DNA of 5,861 nucleotides from Bacillus_I endophytica_A (GTDB lineage: Bacteria > Bacillota > Bacilli > Bacillales > Bacillaceae_H): positions 1-5,861 of the forward strand of contig NZ_JALAMS010000023.1 in NCBI RefSeq assembly GCF_026790145.1, written 5' to 3'. The position numbers and the translations under genes are program-made. This document shows, in pieces, positions 4,877 to 5,861 of the stretch (its first letter is position 1; every line of letters begins with the position of its first letter). The notes under the pieces are model-generated. The model did no database searches, was not told the origin of the DNA, and was given only the letters and a program-made list of their open reading frames with translations.

Positions 4877-5737
4877 TTAAAACAAAAGTAATATAGTTCC
4901 TATTGTAATAATCAAGCATCCGAATATTGTGTTTTTCGTGGGCTTTTCTTTTAAGATAATAACACTCAAAATCATCGTAATCACTACGCTGAATTTATCA
5001 ATTGGTGCTACTATGGATACTTTCCCAACTGAAATAGCTGCAAAAAAGCATAACCATGACAAACCTGTTGCCATACCAGATAAGATTAGGAAAATATAAC
5101 TTTTCCTAGATATTGTTTTCATTTGAGTATGTGTACGTTGAAAGAATACAATTCCCCAAGCAAAAATAATAATAACGATAGTACGGATAAAAGTAGCCAT
5201 ATTTGAATCTACATCTTCTATACCAATCTTCGCAAGAATCGCTGTTAATGCTGCAAAGACTGCTGATAGGAAAGCTAAGAATATGTATGAATTAGAATAT
5301 GATGTATCAGAATTCTTTTTTATTCTTCCTATTAATACAAATGTTCCTATTGTAATAAGAGTACCTCCGATAACAACCATCGCTGTAACAGGCTCACCTA
5401 AAATAATAAATGAAAAAAGAATGGTCATAACAACACTAGATTTATCTATAGGAACTACTTTTGAAACATCTCCTATTTGAATAGCCTTAAAGTAGCAGAG
5501 CCATGATAAACCTGTTGTTATTCCGGATAATATAATATAGACGAGGGACTTCATATTAATCAGAAAAATGTTTTCTAATTGATTGGATACCAAAACCATT
5601 AAAAAAGCCATTATTAATACCACAATAGTTCTAATCGCCGTTGCTAAATTAGAATTTACATTTTTAATTCCTATCTTTGCAAGGATCCCCGTTAATGCAG
5701 CAAATATAGCTGCTAGTAGTGCCAATATAATACTCAC
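4877..5737 (-). CDS. EamA/DMT-family membrane transporter (286 aa)
   Basis: Drug/metabolite transporter superfamily protein with two EamA repeats, expected to form ten helices in the cytoplasmic membrane. Hydrophobic segments fill most of the chain. Repeat 1 (about residues 2-137) and repeat 2 (about 151-286) each open with FAALTxILAKIGI and carry LSGxxTGLSWLC and VxPIDKxSVV; a short polar linker (GRIKKNSDTSYSNS, 137-150) separates them. Substrates in this family include amino acids, metabolites and siderophores, and none can be assigned here. The GTG at 5737 is chosen as start because no in-frame ATG lies nearby and AAAGAGATGATG precedes it; that site is only a fair Shine-Dalgarno. The gene is convergent with the small ORF and trpS. 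A near-consensus Fur box lies about 75-90 bp upstream. Length is near the usual 290-310 aa. Confidence 0.9.
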   Translation of the reverse strand: MSIILALLAAIFAALTGILAKIGIKNVNSNLATAIRTIVVLIMAFLMVLVSNQLENIFLINMKSLVYIILSGITTGLSWLCYFKAIQIGDVSKVVPIDKSSVVMTILFSFIILGEPVTAMVVIGGTLITIGTFVLIGRIKKNSDTSYSNSYIFLAFLSAVFAALTAILAKIGIEDVDSNMATFIRTIVIIIFAWGIVFFQRTHTQMKTISRKSYIFLILSGMATGLSWLCFFAAISVGKVSIVAPIDKFSVVITMILSVIILKEKPTKNTIFGCLIITIGTILLLF

Positions 5738-5809
5738 TTCATCATCTCTTTATCTATTTATTTGTTCCTTTCTTAGTTTAACTCAATATTGATTAAAAAT
5801 CACTCTAAT

Positions 5810-5824
5810 TGATATTGATTATCA
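5810..5824 (-). promoter_or_regulatory. Near-consensus Fur box
   Basis: TGATATTGATTATCA matches the Bacillus Fur 7-1-7 operator TGATAATNATTATCA at 13 of 14 defined bases. PerR and Zur boxes (TTATAATNATTATAA, TCGTAATNATTACGA) fit less well. It lies 73 bp upstream of the transporter start on its 5' side; alternatively it controls a gene to the right of the window. A clear promoter overlapping it could not be picked for either direction. Confidence 0.55.
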
Positions 5825-5861
5825 TCTGTGAATCTAAATATATTTGGTTCTGGTGCAAAAA

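Noticed and set aside
5283..5792. Plus-strand open frames opposite the transporter
   Set aside because: They are antisense shadows of the membrane-protein codons and have no ribosome sites or natural composition.

Overview
The window looks like part of a large, mosaic Bacillus plasmid, most likely from the B. cereus group. This rests on an actin-type partition operon, AT-rich low-GC Gram-positive sequence with strong purine-rich Shine-Dalgarno sites, a decayed MobL-type mobilization block, and a T-box regulated tryptophanyl-tRNA synthetase. Species and plasmid identity are inferred; there is no replication gene or 16S marker in view.

Left part (1-1398): the 3' part of a ParM-type actin ATPase gene is followed 4 bp later by a ParR-like adaptor gene, and a strong intrinsic terminator closes the operon. 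The pair is a type II (ParMRC) plasmid segregation system whose promoter, centromere and N-terminal codons lie mostly outside the window.

Middle left (1399-2926): a graveyard of mobilization DNA. It holds a 5'-truncated acidic coiled-coil reading frame, an 11-bp-phased cluster of GGGGAC repeats, two abutting perfect inverted repeats that resemble an oriT, a small coiled-coil gene broken by a frameshift and a stop, and the N-terminal part of a MobL-family relaxase spread over all three frames with a stop codon and no recognisable downstream catalytic region. This segment no longer seems able to drive transfer by itself, although the candidate oriT could still be used in trans.

Middle right (2927-4485): a self-contained resistance- or fitness-type cassette. 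It has a sigma-A-like promoter, a complete T-box leader with UGG (Trp) specifier, antiterminator and terminator, then an intact 337-aa TrpRS of the GDRPTGKLHIGHY type. The gene should be switched on when uncharged tRNA-Trp accumulates. The TrpRS has Gln where the indolmycin-sensitive Bacillus/Geobacillus enzyme has His43, so an inducible back-up synthetase that tolerates TrpRS inhibitors is a testable idea.

Right part (4486-5861): mostly non-coding sequence with hairpins, a 39-codon ORF with an excellent ribosome binding site, and, on the minus strand, a complete EamA/DMT-family membrane transporter whose two halves are unusually alike. A near-consensus Fur box (TGATATTGATTATCA) sits in the last 60 bp, upstream of the transporter, and may control it or a gene beyond the window edge.
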